Of a stretch of DNA of 64,000 bases, positions 1 through 7,871 are shown piece after piece. The position numbers were made by a program, and so were the translations under genes. The number at the start of each line of letters is the position of its first letter. Position 1 is the stretch's first letter. A model generated the notes under the pieces. The model ran no database searches, was not told the DNA's origin, and saw nothing but the letters and a program-made list of their open reading frames with translations. The DNA is from Alistipes sp. GTDB taxonomy: Bacteria > Bacteroidota > Bacteroidia > Bacteroidales > Rikenellaceae. Location of the stretch: positions 231,175-295,174 of the forward strand of contig JAFYQI010000006.1 in assembly GCA_017547175.1 (NCBI GenBank), in the 5' to 3' direction.

Positions 1-1085
1 TGGAGCGTCAAGGTATCAAGGTCTATTACCATTACACAATCGAGGGCTATCCGCACAATGTGGCACTAATCGATTCGGAGGCCGGTTTTGGTCGTAACGA
101 CTATGTTGAGACGACGCGTCCGTTGGTGATTGTGACGGCTCCGGGACCCGGTAGCGGTAAGATGGCCGTCTGCCTGAGTCAGCTCTACCACGAGAATCGT
201 CGCGGTGTGAAGGCCGGTTATTCGAAGTTTGAGACCTTCCCGGTGTGGAACTTGCCGCTCAAGCACCCCGTGAATGTAGCTTACGAGGCTGCTACGGCCG
301 ACTTGAACGACGTGAATATGATCGACCCGCTGCACCTGGAGGCTTATGGCCAAGTGGCAGTGACCTATAATCGTGATTTGGAGATCTTCCCCGTGCTGAA
401 TGCGATCTTTGAGGGCATCTATGGTGAAAGCCCCTATAAGTCGCCTACGGATATGGGTGTGAACATGATCGGTCATTGCATGTGCGATGAGGATATCTGC
501 TGCAGTGCCGCTCGTGATGAGATTATTCGTCGTTACTACTATGCGCTTTGCAAATTGGCCGAGAAGGGCGACAATGAGAACGAGGTGAATAAAATCGCCT
601 TGATCATGAAGCAGGCCAAGCTGACGACCGAGTATCGCCGTACGACTGTGGCTGCCCACGAACGCCGTGAGCTTTGCGGTGGGGGTGCCACTGCGGCTAT
701 TGAGTTGGCTGACGGCACGATTATCACCTCGCGTACCAGCTCGCTGCTGGGCTCGAGTGCCGCCTTGTTACTCAACGCTACGAAATATCTGGCCGGCATT
801 CCGCACGATAAGAAGCTGATTGCGGAGGATCTAATCGCCCCGATTCAGAAGACCAAGGTGGAGTATCTGCACGGCCACAATCCGCGTCTGCATACGGACG
901 AGGTGCTAGTGGCTCTTTCGTTGTTGAGTAATCACGATGAGGATTGCCGCAAGGCGCTGGATCAGCTGCCGAAGTTGCGCGGTTGTCAGCTTCACTCGAC
1001 GGTGATGTTGAGCGAAGTGGATCGCAAGATCTTCCACAAATTGGGTGTTGAATTGACCTGCGATCCGGTGCATAAAGTGGAGTAA
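1..1085 (+). CDS. DUF1846 family protein (UPF0371), 5' end missing
   Basis: The frame is open from the left window edge (codons begin at base 3) to a TAA at 1083-1085, giving about 360 residues. The family is usually close to 500 residues, so roughly the first 140 lie outside the window. The GTG at base 60 is internal, because family-like sequence precedes it. Visible marks are a glycine-rich APGPGSGK loop near visible residue 48, a cysteine-rich patch CMCDEDICCSAARDE, and the strongly conserved FETFPVWNLPLKHPVNVAYE-type stretch. The family has structures but its reaction is not settled. A hairpin plus T-run follows at 1108. The family call is confident; the function is unknown. Confidence 0.88.
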   Translation, partial: ERQGIKVYYHYTIEGYPHNVALIDSEAGFGRNDYVETTRPLVIVTAPGPGSGKMAVCLSQLYHENRRGVKAGYSKFETFPVWNLPLKHPVNVAYEAATADLNDVNMIDPLHLEAYGQVAVTYNRDLEIFPVLNAIFEGIYGESPYKSPTDMGVNMIGHCMCDEDICCSAARDEIIRRYYYALCKLAEKGDNENEVNKIALIMKQAKLTTEYRRTTVAAHERRELCGGGATAAIELADGTIITSRTSSLLGSSAALLLNATKYLAGIPHDKKLIAEDLIAPIQKTKVEYLHGHNPRLHTDEVLVALSLLSNHDEDCRKALDQLPKLRGCQLHSTVMLSEVDRKIFHKLGVELTCDPVHKVE

Positions 1086-1107
1086 TCACACTTTTGATGA
1101 TAACGTC

Positions 1108-1138
1108 AAAGCCATGCAGTAATGCGTGGCTTTTTTTT
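1108..1138 (+). terminator. rho-independent terminator after the DUF1846 gene
   Basis: The stem AAGCCATGCA pairs with TGCGTGGCTT around a GTAA loop and is followed by eight T. It ends the plus-strand transcript before the converging tRNA genes. Confidence 0.85.
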
Positions 1139-1221
1139 GTTGAAGTAGCCCCTGTTGTTTGTCTTTGGTGGTGACTCGAAGCGAAGCTAGCGCGGATACA
1201 AAGCGCAGTCCCATACAACAA

Positions 1222-1250
1222 CAAAAAAAGGATGACCCGAAGATCATCCT
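1222..1250 (-). terminator. terminator of tRNA-Asp copy 1
   Basis: On the minus strand AGGATGA and TCATCCT pair around a loop containing TTCG, followed by a run of seven T. It begins three bases past the encoded CCA of the tRNA. Confidence 0.88.
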
Positions 1251-1252
1251 TT

Positions 1253-1329
1253 TGGCGGTGCGTAGGGGACTCGAACCCCTGACCCCGTGCGTGACAGGCA
1301 CGTATTCTAACCAGCTGAACTAACGCACC
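1253..1329 (-). tRNA. tRNA-Asp(GTC), copy 1
   Basis: Read on the minus strand, acceptor stem GGTGCGT pairs with ACGCACC, the discriminator is G, and CCA is encoded (plus-strand 1253-1255). The anticodon stem CGTGC/GCACG holds loop CTGTCAC, giving anticodon GTC. The T-arm has AGGGG, TTCGAGT, CCCCT. Length is 77 with CCA. It has its own promoter and terminator, and an identical copy lies at 1571. Confidence 0.97.
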
Positions 1330-1373
1330 AATTTAGAACCATGCAACTCGGTGTTGATCCCTCATTGCGCTTG

Positions 1374-1404
1374 CAAAGGTAGTACAAATTTTCAAACCTG
1401 CAAG
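1374..1404 (-). promoter_or_regulatory. promoter of tRNA-Asp copy 1
   Basis: On the minus strand CTTG is followed by 19 bases and TACCTTTG, a good match to the Bacteroidota primary sigma consensus. It lies about 45 bases upstream of the mature tRNA 5' end. The same motif is kept in the second copy although flanking bases differ. Confidence 0.82.
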
Positions 1405-1537
1405 CATGTAACCCGAAAAAATGATGGATTTTTTTAGTCTTTTATTGTGAGTATGTCGTGAATGGCTATTCTTGAGAGTGGATAGGTGACTCGAAGCGAA
1501 GCTAGCGCGGATACAAAGCCGCAGTCCATACAACGAC

Positions 1538-1566
1538 AAAAAAAAGGATGACCCGAAGATCATCCT
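1538..1566 (-). terminator. terminator of tRNA-Asp copy 2
   Basis: Same stem-loop as copy 1 (AGGATGA/TCATCCT) followed by eight T on the minus strand. It ends four bases from the encoded CCA of the tRNA. Confidence 0.88.
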
Positions 1567-1570
1567 TTCT

Positions 1571-1647
1571 TGGCGGTGCGTAGGGGACTCGAACCCCTGA
1601 CCCCGTGCGTGACAGGCACGTATTCTAACCAGCTGAACTAACGCACC
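1571..1647 (-). tRNA. tRNA-Asp(GTC), copy 2
   Basis: Sequence identical to the copy at 1253-1329: acceptor GGTGCGT/ACGCACC, anticodon GTC in loop CTGTCAC, encoded CCA at 1571-1573 on the plus strand. It is transcribed from its own promoter at 1693-1723. Confidence 0.97.
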
Positions 1648-1692
1648 AATTTTAGAACCATGCAACTCGGTGTTGATTCCTCATTGCGTTTG

Positions 1693-1723
1693 CAAAGGTA
1701 CTACAAATTTTTAAACCTGCAAG
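1693..1723 (-). promoter_or_regulatory. promoter of tRNA-Asp copy 2
   Basis: The minus-strand CTTG, 19 bases, TACCTTTG arrangement is identical in layout to copy 1. It also sits just beyond the stop codon of rsmD, whose transcript comes from the right on the same strand and could read into it. Confidence 0.82.
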
Positions 1724-1741
1724 CGTTTTGATAACTTTTTT

Positions 1742-2275
1742 TTATTTTTTGAAAAAAGAAAATTGAACGCTTCCGTAACTTCTTAATTGCCAGAAGGAAG
1801 GATGGTCTGTAAAACTCTTCTCTTTCGAGTGCTCGAAGATGAAAATACCCCCCTCACGCAGGATGTCGCTATTCAAAACAAGCGGAATAATCTCTTCGCT
1901 ATGTTCCAAATCGTAGGGTGCATCCGAAAATACAAGGTCAAATTGCTTGGGACAGCTCTTTAAGTAGAGAAAAGCGTTTGCCTTAACAGGATAGAGCGTG
2001 CGAATTCCCAATTCGCGAGCCGTTTGGCGAATAAAGTTGTGATGCACGGCATTGATCTCGACCGAAGTGACCGATTTTGCGCCGCGTGAGCAGAACTCAT
2101 AGCTTATTGACCCGGTGCCTGCAAAAAGATCCAAAACGTCGCACTCCTCAATATCAATGAGGTTTTGCAGTACGTTAAAAAGATTCTCTTTGGCAAAGTC
2201 GGTAGTAGGACGTGCACGTAAGTTCTTGGGAGGATTGATAGCGCGTCCTTTGAGTGTTCCGCTGATTATTCGCAT
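1742..2275 (-). CDS. rsmD: 16S rRNA (guanine-966-N2)-methyltransferase RsmD
   Basis: At 177 residues this is the usual RsmD size. It begins MRIISGTLKGR, which is typical of the family, followed by the RPTTDFAKENLFN segment. The AdoMet-binding motif LDLFAGTGSISYE lies near residues 48-60 and the acidic VEIN strand near 73. The catalytic motif, normally DPPY, reads DAPY here near residues 118-121. RsmD methylates G966 of 16S rRNA during 30S assembly. It is the last gene of a three-gene minus-strand operon and overlaps the DUF3822 gene by 10 bases. No strong terminator lies before the tRNA-Asp promoter. Confidence 0.93.
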   Translation of the reverse strand: MRIISGTLKGRAINPPKNLRARPTTDFAKENLFNVLQNLIDIEECDVLDLFAGTGSISYEFCSRGAKSVTSVEINAVHHNFIRQTARELGIRTLYPVKANAFLYLKSCPKQFDLVFSDAPYDLEHSEEIIPLVLNSDILREGGIFIFEHSKEKSFTDHPSFWQLRSYGSVQFSFFKK

Positions 2276-2847
2276 TGCAGTCGTTTGAAGGTGTTTTTAT
2301 AGAGTTTCAGGGTCTGCTTGTTGTTGCTACGCAAGGTGAGACGTACGGTATAACGTTTCGGGTCGCAGGCTGCGCAGAGACGCGAGAGCAGATAATCGCG
2401 ATCGGCTTCACTTTGGATAGCGATCACCTCAGCCATCTGGAGTTTCGGATCATATACCTTTATATATATAAGGTCTTCGGTATCGCAGATCCAGATCGTA
2501 GGTTCGATGTTTCCTACGGGATGGAGCAACGGTGTGGTGTAGTGGACCTCATCGCCAAAAGTGCTATGCAGCTTCTCAAGGGTTTCGCTCGAAAGGGCGA
2601 TGAGTGCCATCATTCCTTTGTCGGTTCGGATGCTCAGTGTAGCATCCTCTTCGTCAAGGGGCATTCCGGCAGCCGTAAAGGCTGCTCTACAACCATCGGC
2701 CGCGTAGAATTGCTCGGGAACAAGTAATGTACGTTCGGTTAGCAATTCGACCTCGCTAATGCGGCCTTGCGTGGCAGGTACCGAAAAAGAGTGTCCACCC
2801 GTAATTCGGATGGACACCTTGTTGTTTGTATTGGACAAGCCCTTCAT
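2266..2847 (-). CDS. DUF3822 family protein
   Basis: A 193-residue protein between a membrane-anchored protein and rsmD. DUF3822 proteins are known as Bacteroidota neighbours of rsmD, and the sequence pattern fits (LLVPEQFY early, CDTEDLIYIKVYD in the middle, a short basic C-terminus). The family is often nearer 250 residues, so this is a short member. No catalytic motif is visible. Its ATG overlaps the upstream stop by one base (TAATG), suggesting translational coupling. Function unknown; the family call rests on context as well as sequence. Confidence 0.72.
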   Translation of the reverse strand: MKGLSNTNNKVSIRITGGHSFSVPATQGRISEVELLTERTLLVPEQFYAADGCRAAFTAAGMPLDEEDATLSIRTDKGMMALIALSSETLEKLHSTFGDEVHYTTPLLHPVGNIEPTIWICDTEDLIYIKVYDPKLQMAEVIAIQSEADRDYLLSRLCAACDPKRYTVRLTLRSNNKQTLKLYKNTFKRLQCE

Positions 2848-3485
2848 TAGTCCTCCCAGTTACCGGCCTCGTTGTTACCGGCATCCATCGAACCGAACTT
2901 GATACCCGGGTAGCGGTTGAAGTTGTTCACGTCGTCGTCGATCTTATTGATGATCTCCTGACGATAGGTGATCGTGTCGAGGAACATGATATAGGGAGCA
3001 CGGCACTCAACAACGGGGATCACAATCTTCGACTCCGTGGTGATCTGACCGGCCTCCAGGATGAACTGTGCCTGGTTGTTGGTTGCGGGGATGTAACGCA
3101 GATTCATGACATCCTCCTTCGTGAGCTTTTTGGGCGAGAAGATGGTGTCGATTACGGCAACCTTGAACTTCTCAATGTTCTTTTTACCCTGCTTCTTCAG
3201 CATAGCCAAACCTACCGAGTCATCCTCGTCAACAAGCTTGCGCTCCATCTCGAGCGTGTCGTTCAAAATGAAATTGGCCAACGTGTCGAAATCGGCCGTG
3301 AACTTCTGGTACTTCGACTTAAAGGCGCGCTCAGCGGTACGGATGTCCTTGATGCGCTCGATAACCTGGGCGCTCTTGGCCTTAAGATCGTTCTCGAAAC
3401 GGATGGGCGTCGAGATCTGCTTGTAGATCACATAGACAAAGCCGATGATCACCAAAGCGAGAAGAATTTGTGCGATTTTTTTCAT
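2847..3485 (-). CDS. membrane-anchored protein of unknown function, operon with rsmD
   Basis: A 212-residue protein with an N-terminal hydrophobic helix (about residues 3-22), a lysine-rich start and no obvious lipobox, so it is probably a single-pass inner-membrane protein with a periplasmic domain. After the helix comes a helical stretch with IRTAERAFKSKYQKFTADF, resembling the region after the transmembrane helix in pilin-like proteins; that resemblance is only by eye. The C-terminus is Asn/Asp-rich. It is the first gene of the operon with DUF3822 and rsmD. I do not recognise a named family. Confidence 0.7.
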   Translation of the reverse strand: MKKIAQILLALVIIGFVYVIYKQISTPIRFENDLKAKSAQVIERIKDIRTAERAFKSKYQKFTADFDTLANFILNDTLEMERKLVDEDDSVGLAMLKKQGKKNIEKFKVAVIDTIFSPKKLTKEDVMNLRYIPATNNQAQFILEAGQITTESKIVIPVVECRAPYIMFLDTITYRQEIINKIDDDVNNFNRYPGIKFGSMDAGNNEAGNWED

Positions 3486-3534
3486 TTTTTATTTAGGTTT
3501 TGTTATTAATTTTGTCCTATAAAATGTGCACTCC

Positions 3535-4947
3535 ATGGAAAGTTCCCATATTGCGTTTCAAATTTACGCTAAAATTTGTTTCGAAACAACCTTTGGGCAA
3601 AAAAAAATTATCGAAAAATTGTCTGAATACCTTGTTTCCGACGATTTTTCTCGAATTTTTGTCCTGAACGGCTATGCGGGTACGGGAAAAACTACTTTAA
3701 TAGCCGCTACAATGGCCGCTTTGAAGGAGTCTGGGATCAAGACGGTGTTGTTGGCTCCGACAGGTCGTGCAGCCAAGGTGTTGGCTCGTTATTCGGGAGA
3801 GAAGGCATTGACAGTGCACAAGCGTATCTATCGCGAACGAACCAATGCTGACTATGAGTCAAAATTCACGCTCGATCTGAATCGCGAACAAAATACAGTT
3901 TTTATTGTTGATGAGGCCTCCATGTTGTCCGATGCCTCTTCGGATACGACCTTTGGCAGTGGCTCTCTTTTGGCCGACCTGGTGCGTTATGTACGCAATG
4001 GCAAGCAGTGTCGACTGATCTTGGTGGGAGATAGCGCCCAGCTTCCCCCCGTGGGGTACGATTTCAGTCCGGCACTCGACCCCGATACATTGAGTCGTTT
4101 TGGCGATGTGGAGTATTGTACACTCGACGAGGTAGTACGCCAACAGAGTGAGTCGGGTATCTTGTTCAATGCTACGATGGTGCGCTGCATGTTGGAGCAG
4201 GGAATCCTGGAAGTGCCCCTTTTTGAGATGAATTTCCCCGATATAGAGGCTGTTGGTGGTGGTGATTTCCTGGAGCTGTTGGGCGACGCCTATGCTAAAT
4301 ATGGCCGAGATGAGGTGATTGTCATCACGCGCTCGAATAAGCGGGCCAATCGTTACAATGAGGGGATTCGCCGCCATGTGCTTTCGGCTGAGGAGGAGAT
4401 TGAAAGTGGAGATATGCTGATGGTGGTGAAAAACAACTACTATTATGCCGAGCGTACGGAGGAATGTCCGATGCACTTTGTGGCAAATGGCGATATCGCC
4501 CGGCTGAAACGCTTGCGTCGTTTTGAGGATTTTTACGGTTTTCGCTTTGCGAATGCGGTGCTGGAGTTCCCCGATTATGAAGATGCGCAACTGGAGTGTA
4601 AGATTTTGCTCGACACGATTGCTTCCGAATCTCCGGCATTGACTCGCGAAGAGCAAAATAGACTCTTTTATGAGGTGGAGAAGGATTATCTGGATGTGAA
4701 GAGTAAATTAAAACGATTCAAGGAGATTCGCGAAAATCCCCATTTCAATGCCATGCAGGTCAAATTTGCCTATGCTGTTACCTGTCATAAGGCGCAAGGT
4801 GGTCAATGGCGAGCTGTTTTTATCGATCGTTTCCTCTTTGGTGACGAGCCGCTTACGTCGGATTTGATGCGCTGGCTCTATACGGCGCTCACGCGCGCCA
4901 CCGATAAACTCTATCTGGTTAATTTTGACGAACGATTCTTCGGTTAA
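3535..4947 (+). CDS. RecD-like ATP-dependent DNA helicase
   Basis: About 470 residues, the short form of the RecD/Dda superfamily 1 helicases. Walker A GYAGTGKTT is near residues 46-54, APTGRAAKVL follows, Walker B VDEAS is near 123, the VGDSAQLPPVG motif near 165, and the C-terminal UvrD-like motifs AVTCHKAQGGQW (near 413) and LYTALTRATDKLYLV close the protein. It should translocate on single-stranded DNA using ATP in repair or recombination. The start could be the ATG at 3535 or a GTG at 3526; neither has a clear ribosome binding site. A repeat element begins two bases after the stop. Confidence 0.9.
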   Translation: MESSHIAFQIYAKICFETTFGQKKIIEKLSEYLVSDDFSRIFVLNGYAGTGKTTLIAATMAALKESGIKTVLLAPTGRAAKVLARYSGEKALTVHKRIYRERTNADYESKFTLDLNREQNTVFIVDEASMLSDASSDTTFGSGSLLADLVRYVRNGKQCRLILVGDSAQLPPVGYDFSPALDPDTLSRFGDVEYCTLDEVVRQQSESGILFNATMVRCMLEQGILEVPLFEMNFPDIEAVGGGDFLELLGDAYAKYGRDEVIVITRSNKRANRYNEGIRRHVLSAEEEIESGDMLMVVKNNYYYAERTEECPMHFVANGDIARLKRLRRFEDFYGFRFANAVLEFPDYEDAQLECKILLDTIASESPALTREEQNRLFYEVEKDYLDVKSKLKRFKEIRENPHFNAMQVKFAYAVTCHKAQGGQWRAVFIDRFLFGDEPLTSDLMRWLYTALTRATDKLYLVNFDERFFG

Positions 4948-4949
4948 AC

Positions 4950-5057
4950 AGTTATCTAATAAGGTGATTTATGCGTTATGCTCGCATGGTCGCAATTAGG
5001 ACGAGTGCAGAGACTGTTTGCAGTCTTTGCCGAGTTGGGGCAAGGCTTGTTTACAAC
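4950..5057 (+). repeat. 3'-UTR double-palindrome element, copy 1 (diverged)
   Basis: It begins just after the helicase stop with GTTATCTAATAAGGTGATTT and ends with GGCTTGTTTACAAC, whose complement resembles the start. A near-perfect 24-base central palindrome lies around GCAGAGACTG...CAGTCTTTGC (about 4999-5022). It is the same family as copies at 17500, 18748 and 19596, in the sense orientation of the upstream gene, with a terminator 12 bases later. The two ends align well with the other copies, the middle only structurally. Confidence 0.7.
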
Positions 5058-5068
5058 GTATTAAATAG

Positions 5069-5108
5069 AAAAGGGCTGCTCAACAAGTTTGTTGGACAGC
5101 CCTTTTTC
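5069..5108. terminator. bidirectional terminator between helicase and outer-membrane protein genes
   Basis: AAAGGGCTG pairs with CAGCCCTTT, with an inner CAAC/GTTG pairing around AAGTTT. T-runs lie on both sides, so it can end both converging transcripts. Confidence 0.85.
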
Positions 5109-5122
5109 TTTCGAGCGAATCT

Positions 5123-6535
5123 TTAGAACAGATAGCCGATATTCATGTAGAATGCACCATTACCGTCCTGCTTGTGGTATTGGCCAATCGGCTTACCATA
5201 CTCGAAGCAGACGATGAAGTTCTGGTTCATGATGAAGCGCAGACCGGCACCCAACGTAACGTGCGGACGGTCGTGGCCAAGACCCTTGCTCATGTAGTCG
5301 TCATATTCGCTCTTTACATCCTGATAGAGCTCCTGCGTAGCGAACTCCGATGCCGTGCGACCAAATGACATGTCATACTCCTTCGTGACCATCGTACCAT
5401 CGCTGAACACGTTCAACGCAAAGGCGATGTTCTGCTTCCAGAGCGGGAACGAGATGAAGCGCCAGCGGAACTCGGCGTTATACGAGGCCATATCCAAACC
5501 CTGCACGCGATTGCGCATGATACCACGGATGGTGCGGAAACCACCCATGCCGTCGCGGTCGTACGACTGACCCATTGTGGTAATGTAGGGTAGCACATAG
5601 TAGGGTGCCTCTTTGCCAAACGTACCCTCATAGTTCAGACGGTAGGCGAATGTGAGCTTGTCGTTGGCTACGATCGGAATATATTGGCGGAAGGTTGCCG
5701 AATACTTGTAGTAGGGGTGGGTGGTGCCGAGCCATTTCGGAGCTACGATGGCATGAGCCTCGGCCCAAATACCACGCGAAGGAGCACCCTCCTTATCACG
5801 CGTATCGTACAACAGACCCAGGCGAAGCGTGCTGTTCCAACCACCATCGGCCTCATCGTCCTTGATGATGCCCCATGTACGGTACTGCTCGAAGAGGGTA
5901 GGCTCCGAGTCGGGGAACATCTTATCCTCGTCTTTGTTCTTGTTGATCTTTTCGCGGTTGATAGCCCCCTGCTTAAAATAACTCAGGTGGTAACCTGCCT
6001 CCCAGAAGAGTTTCTCTTTCCATAGATTACCAATAAAGTCGGCCTTGAAAAGAATCGCCTTGCGGTCAATGCGGTATTTGGGGGTGTAGATGTAGCTGTC
6101 GCCAGCCTTACCTGCGTCTATCTTCTCGTAGTCGAAGTAGGACTGATAACCATTGAAACCGTAGAAATCCATTGCCTTGTCGTTCGTGGCGGTCAGCGTG
6201 GCCGAGAAACGAACGCCCGGAATCAGGAAACGCGAATCGTAGGAGATGGTGTAGAGCTGCGAACCCTTTGTGAAGAACGAAGCCTCAAAAAACCACTGCT
6301 GACGGGTGTTGGGATAGACCGAACCGTCGCCAAAGTCGTAGATATTGAGAATGGCACCCAACTGGAAACCCTTATCGGCATCGAAGGCGATGGCGGGCAG
6401 CGGACCGAAGTTGTAACCCGTCTTGACGATCTCCTTCTTCGAGGTTGTTGTCTGCGTATCGGTTTGCTCGTCACCCTGGGCGTAGATGTTCAACGCTAAG
6501 AGCGACAACATACACGTAGTCAGAAGTTTTTTCAT
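5123..6535 (-). CDS. D15/Omp85-type outer-membrane barrel protein without POTRA domains
   Basis: 470 residues with a signal peptide (about residues 1-19, ending near NIYAQ). The mature part is rich in alternating aromatic strands typical of a beta barrel and ends in YMNIGYLF, with a terminal aromatic as in outer-membrane proteins. The motif GFRTIRGIMRNRVQG matches the conserved RGY-like segment of the Omp85/BamA/TamA barrel (surface antigen D15). There is no room for POTRA repeats before the barrel. It is the last gene of a three-gene operon with an acyltransferase (gap of four bases) and a BASS transporter. The substrate is unknown; it may insert or move a lipid or protein in the outer membrane. 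Confidence 0.8.
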   Translation of the reverse strand: MKKLLTTCMLSLLALNIYAQGDEQTDTQTTTSKKEIVKTGYNFGPLPAIAFDADKGFQLGAILNIYDFGDGSVYPNTRQQWFFEASFFTKGSQLYTISYDSRFLIPGVRFSATLTATNDKAMDFYGFNGYQSYFDYEKIDAGKAGDSYIYTPKYRIDRKAILFKADFIGNLWKEKLFWEAGYHLSYFKQGAINREKINKNKDEDKMFPDSEPTLFEQYRTWGIIKDDEADGGWNSTLRLGLLYDTRDKEGAPSRGIWAEAHAIVAPKWLGTTHPYYKYSATFRQYIPIVANDKLTFAYRLNYEGTFGKEAPYYVLPYITTMGQSYDRDGMGGFRTIRGIMRNRVQGLDMASYNAEFRWRFISFPLWKQNIAFALNVFSDGTMVTKEYDMSFGRTASEFATQELYQDVKSEYDDYMSKGLGHDRPHVTLGAGLRFIMNQNFIVCFEYGKPIGQYHKQDGNGAFYMNIGYLF

Positions 6536-6539
6536 AAGC

Positions 6540-7868
6540 TTATTTGTTGAAAATTAATTGGCGAATCTTGTGGTATTTCTGGCGCAACTCTTTGCAAGCG
6601 AGCAACTTCAAATCCGAGATACCCAAGCGCAGAACACGCCAGCTTTCGTGGGCAACAATCGGAGCAGGAAGCAGCAGCAATACGGTCGGAATGGCCCACT
6701 GCCAAGGCAGAATGATGAAGCAGATCAGCGTGTAGATACTCATCAAAATCGGCCACATGAACAGATTTACGATGTAGCGTACCGAGTTGTGGAACGCCTC
6801 ATCCTTGAGTTTTGTGAAGAGGAACTGAATGATGCCGTTAATGGGCAGCGTGAGCAACGATACCGACAGACAGTAGGGAAGCGTGATGATCCAAAAGAGC
6901 ATCTTCAGCAGGCGTGACCAGAAGGGGTATTTGATCGATACTGACGACAGGCTGATACCGCGCTTGTTGCGCATCTTGGAAGCTTCGTTACCCAGTTTGA
7001 TCAACTCCTTGGCCACCTCTTCGTTGTTGGCCTTGAGTGTCTGAATTTTCTCGACGATGCACTTGTTAGCCTCGAAGTGGGCATCCAACTGATTTTTCTT
7101 GCGACCATCGGAAGCGCGCATCAGCTTGGCCTGTTGCTTGACCGAGGCGGCACAAATCTCATACGTAGCATCGTAATCCTCGTCGTAGGGGATGTAGAAG
7201 ATGGCACGCTGCATGCGCTCCGCCAACTCCTCCTTGAGCAGATTCATCTGCTCCTGTGGGGTCTGGTCTGGGTGTGCTTTTTGGAACTCCAGCACGTTGA
7301 TCGGATCGCCTACTTGTACACGCACGGTTGAGCGGAAACGGAAGAAGTTACCGTAGCTCATGCCGACCGGTACAATGTAGAGTGGCATGTCGGGCATCAA
7401 CTCCTGCGCCTGGAAAGCGATGCGGAAGATACCCTTCGAGAGCGGTAACGATGAGTGCTTGGCCTGGTGCTGACCCTCGGGGAAGATGCAGAAGGGGACT
7501 TTGTCGCGCAAGACGTCAACGGCCTTCTCGATCGTTTCGTTGTTCTTCTTTACCTCGCCATATCCATCGCGAATACGCATGATGGGCAAGATCTTCAGGA
7601 AACGGAAAACCTTTGCTAGCGTGCGGTTGCGGAAGATGTCGGCACGCGCCACGAATACCTTCGGACTGCGGTTCATGGCCAAGATGACCAGGGCGTCCAT
7701 CAGGGCGTTGGTGTGGTTCGGCGCGTAGATCACCGCGCCATCGGTCGGGATGCGCTCGCGACCTACGTAGCGAATGTCGCGGTACGAGAGTTTGAGAACG
7801 GTATCTACGTAGTGACGTAGAAAGCTATACAGCGGATCGTAGTCCTGAATTTTACGTTCTTTTGCCAT
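6540..7868 (-). CDS. PlsC-like 1-acyl-glycerol-phosphate acyltransferase with membrane C-terminus
   Basis: 442 residues. The acyltransferase motif NHTNALMD (residues 51-58) gives the catalytic histidine with a slightly longer spacing to Asp than the textbook HX4D, and the substrate motif FPEGQHQ is near residue 130. The second half is a helical linker (about 200-300) followed by several hydrophobic helices (about 315-405), a layout common in Bacteroidota. It is expected to acylate a phospholipid precursor or another envelope lipid at the inner membrane. Spacing to its neighbours is three to four bases, so all three genes are co-transcribed. Confidence 0.85.
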   Translation of the reverse strand: MAKERKIQDYDPLYSFLRHYVDTVLKLSYRDIRYVGRERIPTDGAVIYAPNHTNALMDALVILAMNRSPKVFVARADIFRNRTLAKVFRFLKILPIMRIRDGYGEVKKNNETIEKAVDVLRDKVPFCIFPEGQHQAKHSSLPLSKGIFRIAFQAQELMPDMPLYIVPVGMSYGNFFRFRSTVRVQVGDPINVLEFQKAHPDQTPQEQMNLLKEELAERMQRAIFYIPYDEDYDATYEICAASVKQQAKLMRASDGRKKNQLDAHFEANKCIVEKIQTLKANNEEVAKELIKLGNEASKMRNKRGISLSSVSIKYPFWSRLLKMLFWIITLPYCLSVSLLTLPINGIIQFLFTKLKDEAFHNSVRYIVNLFMWPILMSIYTLICFIILPWQWAIPTVLLLLPAPIVAHESWRVLRLGISDLKLLACKELRQKYHKIRQLIFNK

Positions 7869-7871
7869 GTG

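Larger units (their letters stand above)
1170..1724. repeat. tandem duplication of a tRNA-Asp transcription cassette
   Basis: Two direct copies, 1170-1405 and 1485-1724, are nearly identical over about 236-240 bases. Each carries, on the minus strand, a promoter, a complete tRNA-Asp and a hairpin terminator, plus about 50 bases of conserved sequence beyond the terminator. The offset is 315-319 bases. Differences are single-base changes and small indels in the spacers; the tRNA bodies are identical. The copies are separated by about 79 unrelated bases. This looks like a recent duplication of a whole transcription unit, not two tRNAs in one transcript. Confidence 0.9.

Noticed and set aside
1086..1665. 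Short frames over the tRNA-Asp cassettes
   Set aside because: They read through tRNA genes and terminators; the repeated peptide simply reflects the duplicated DNA.
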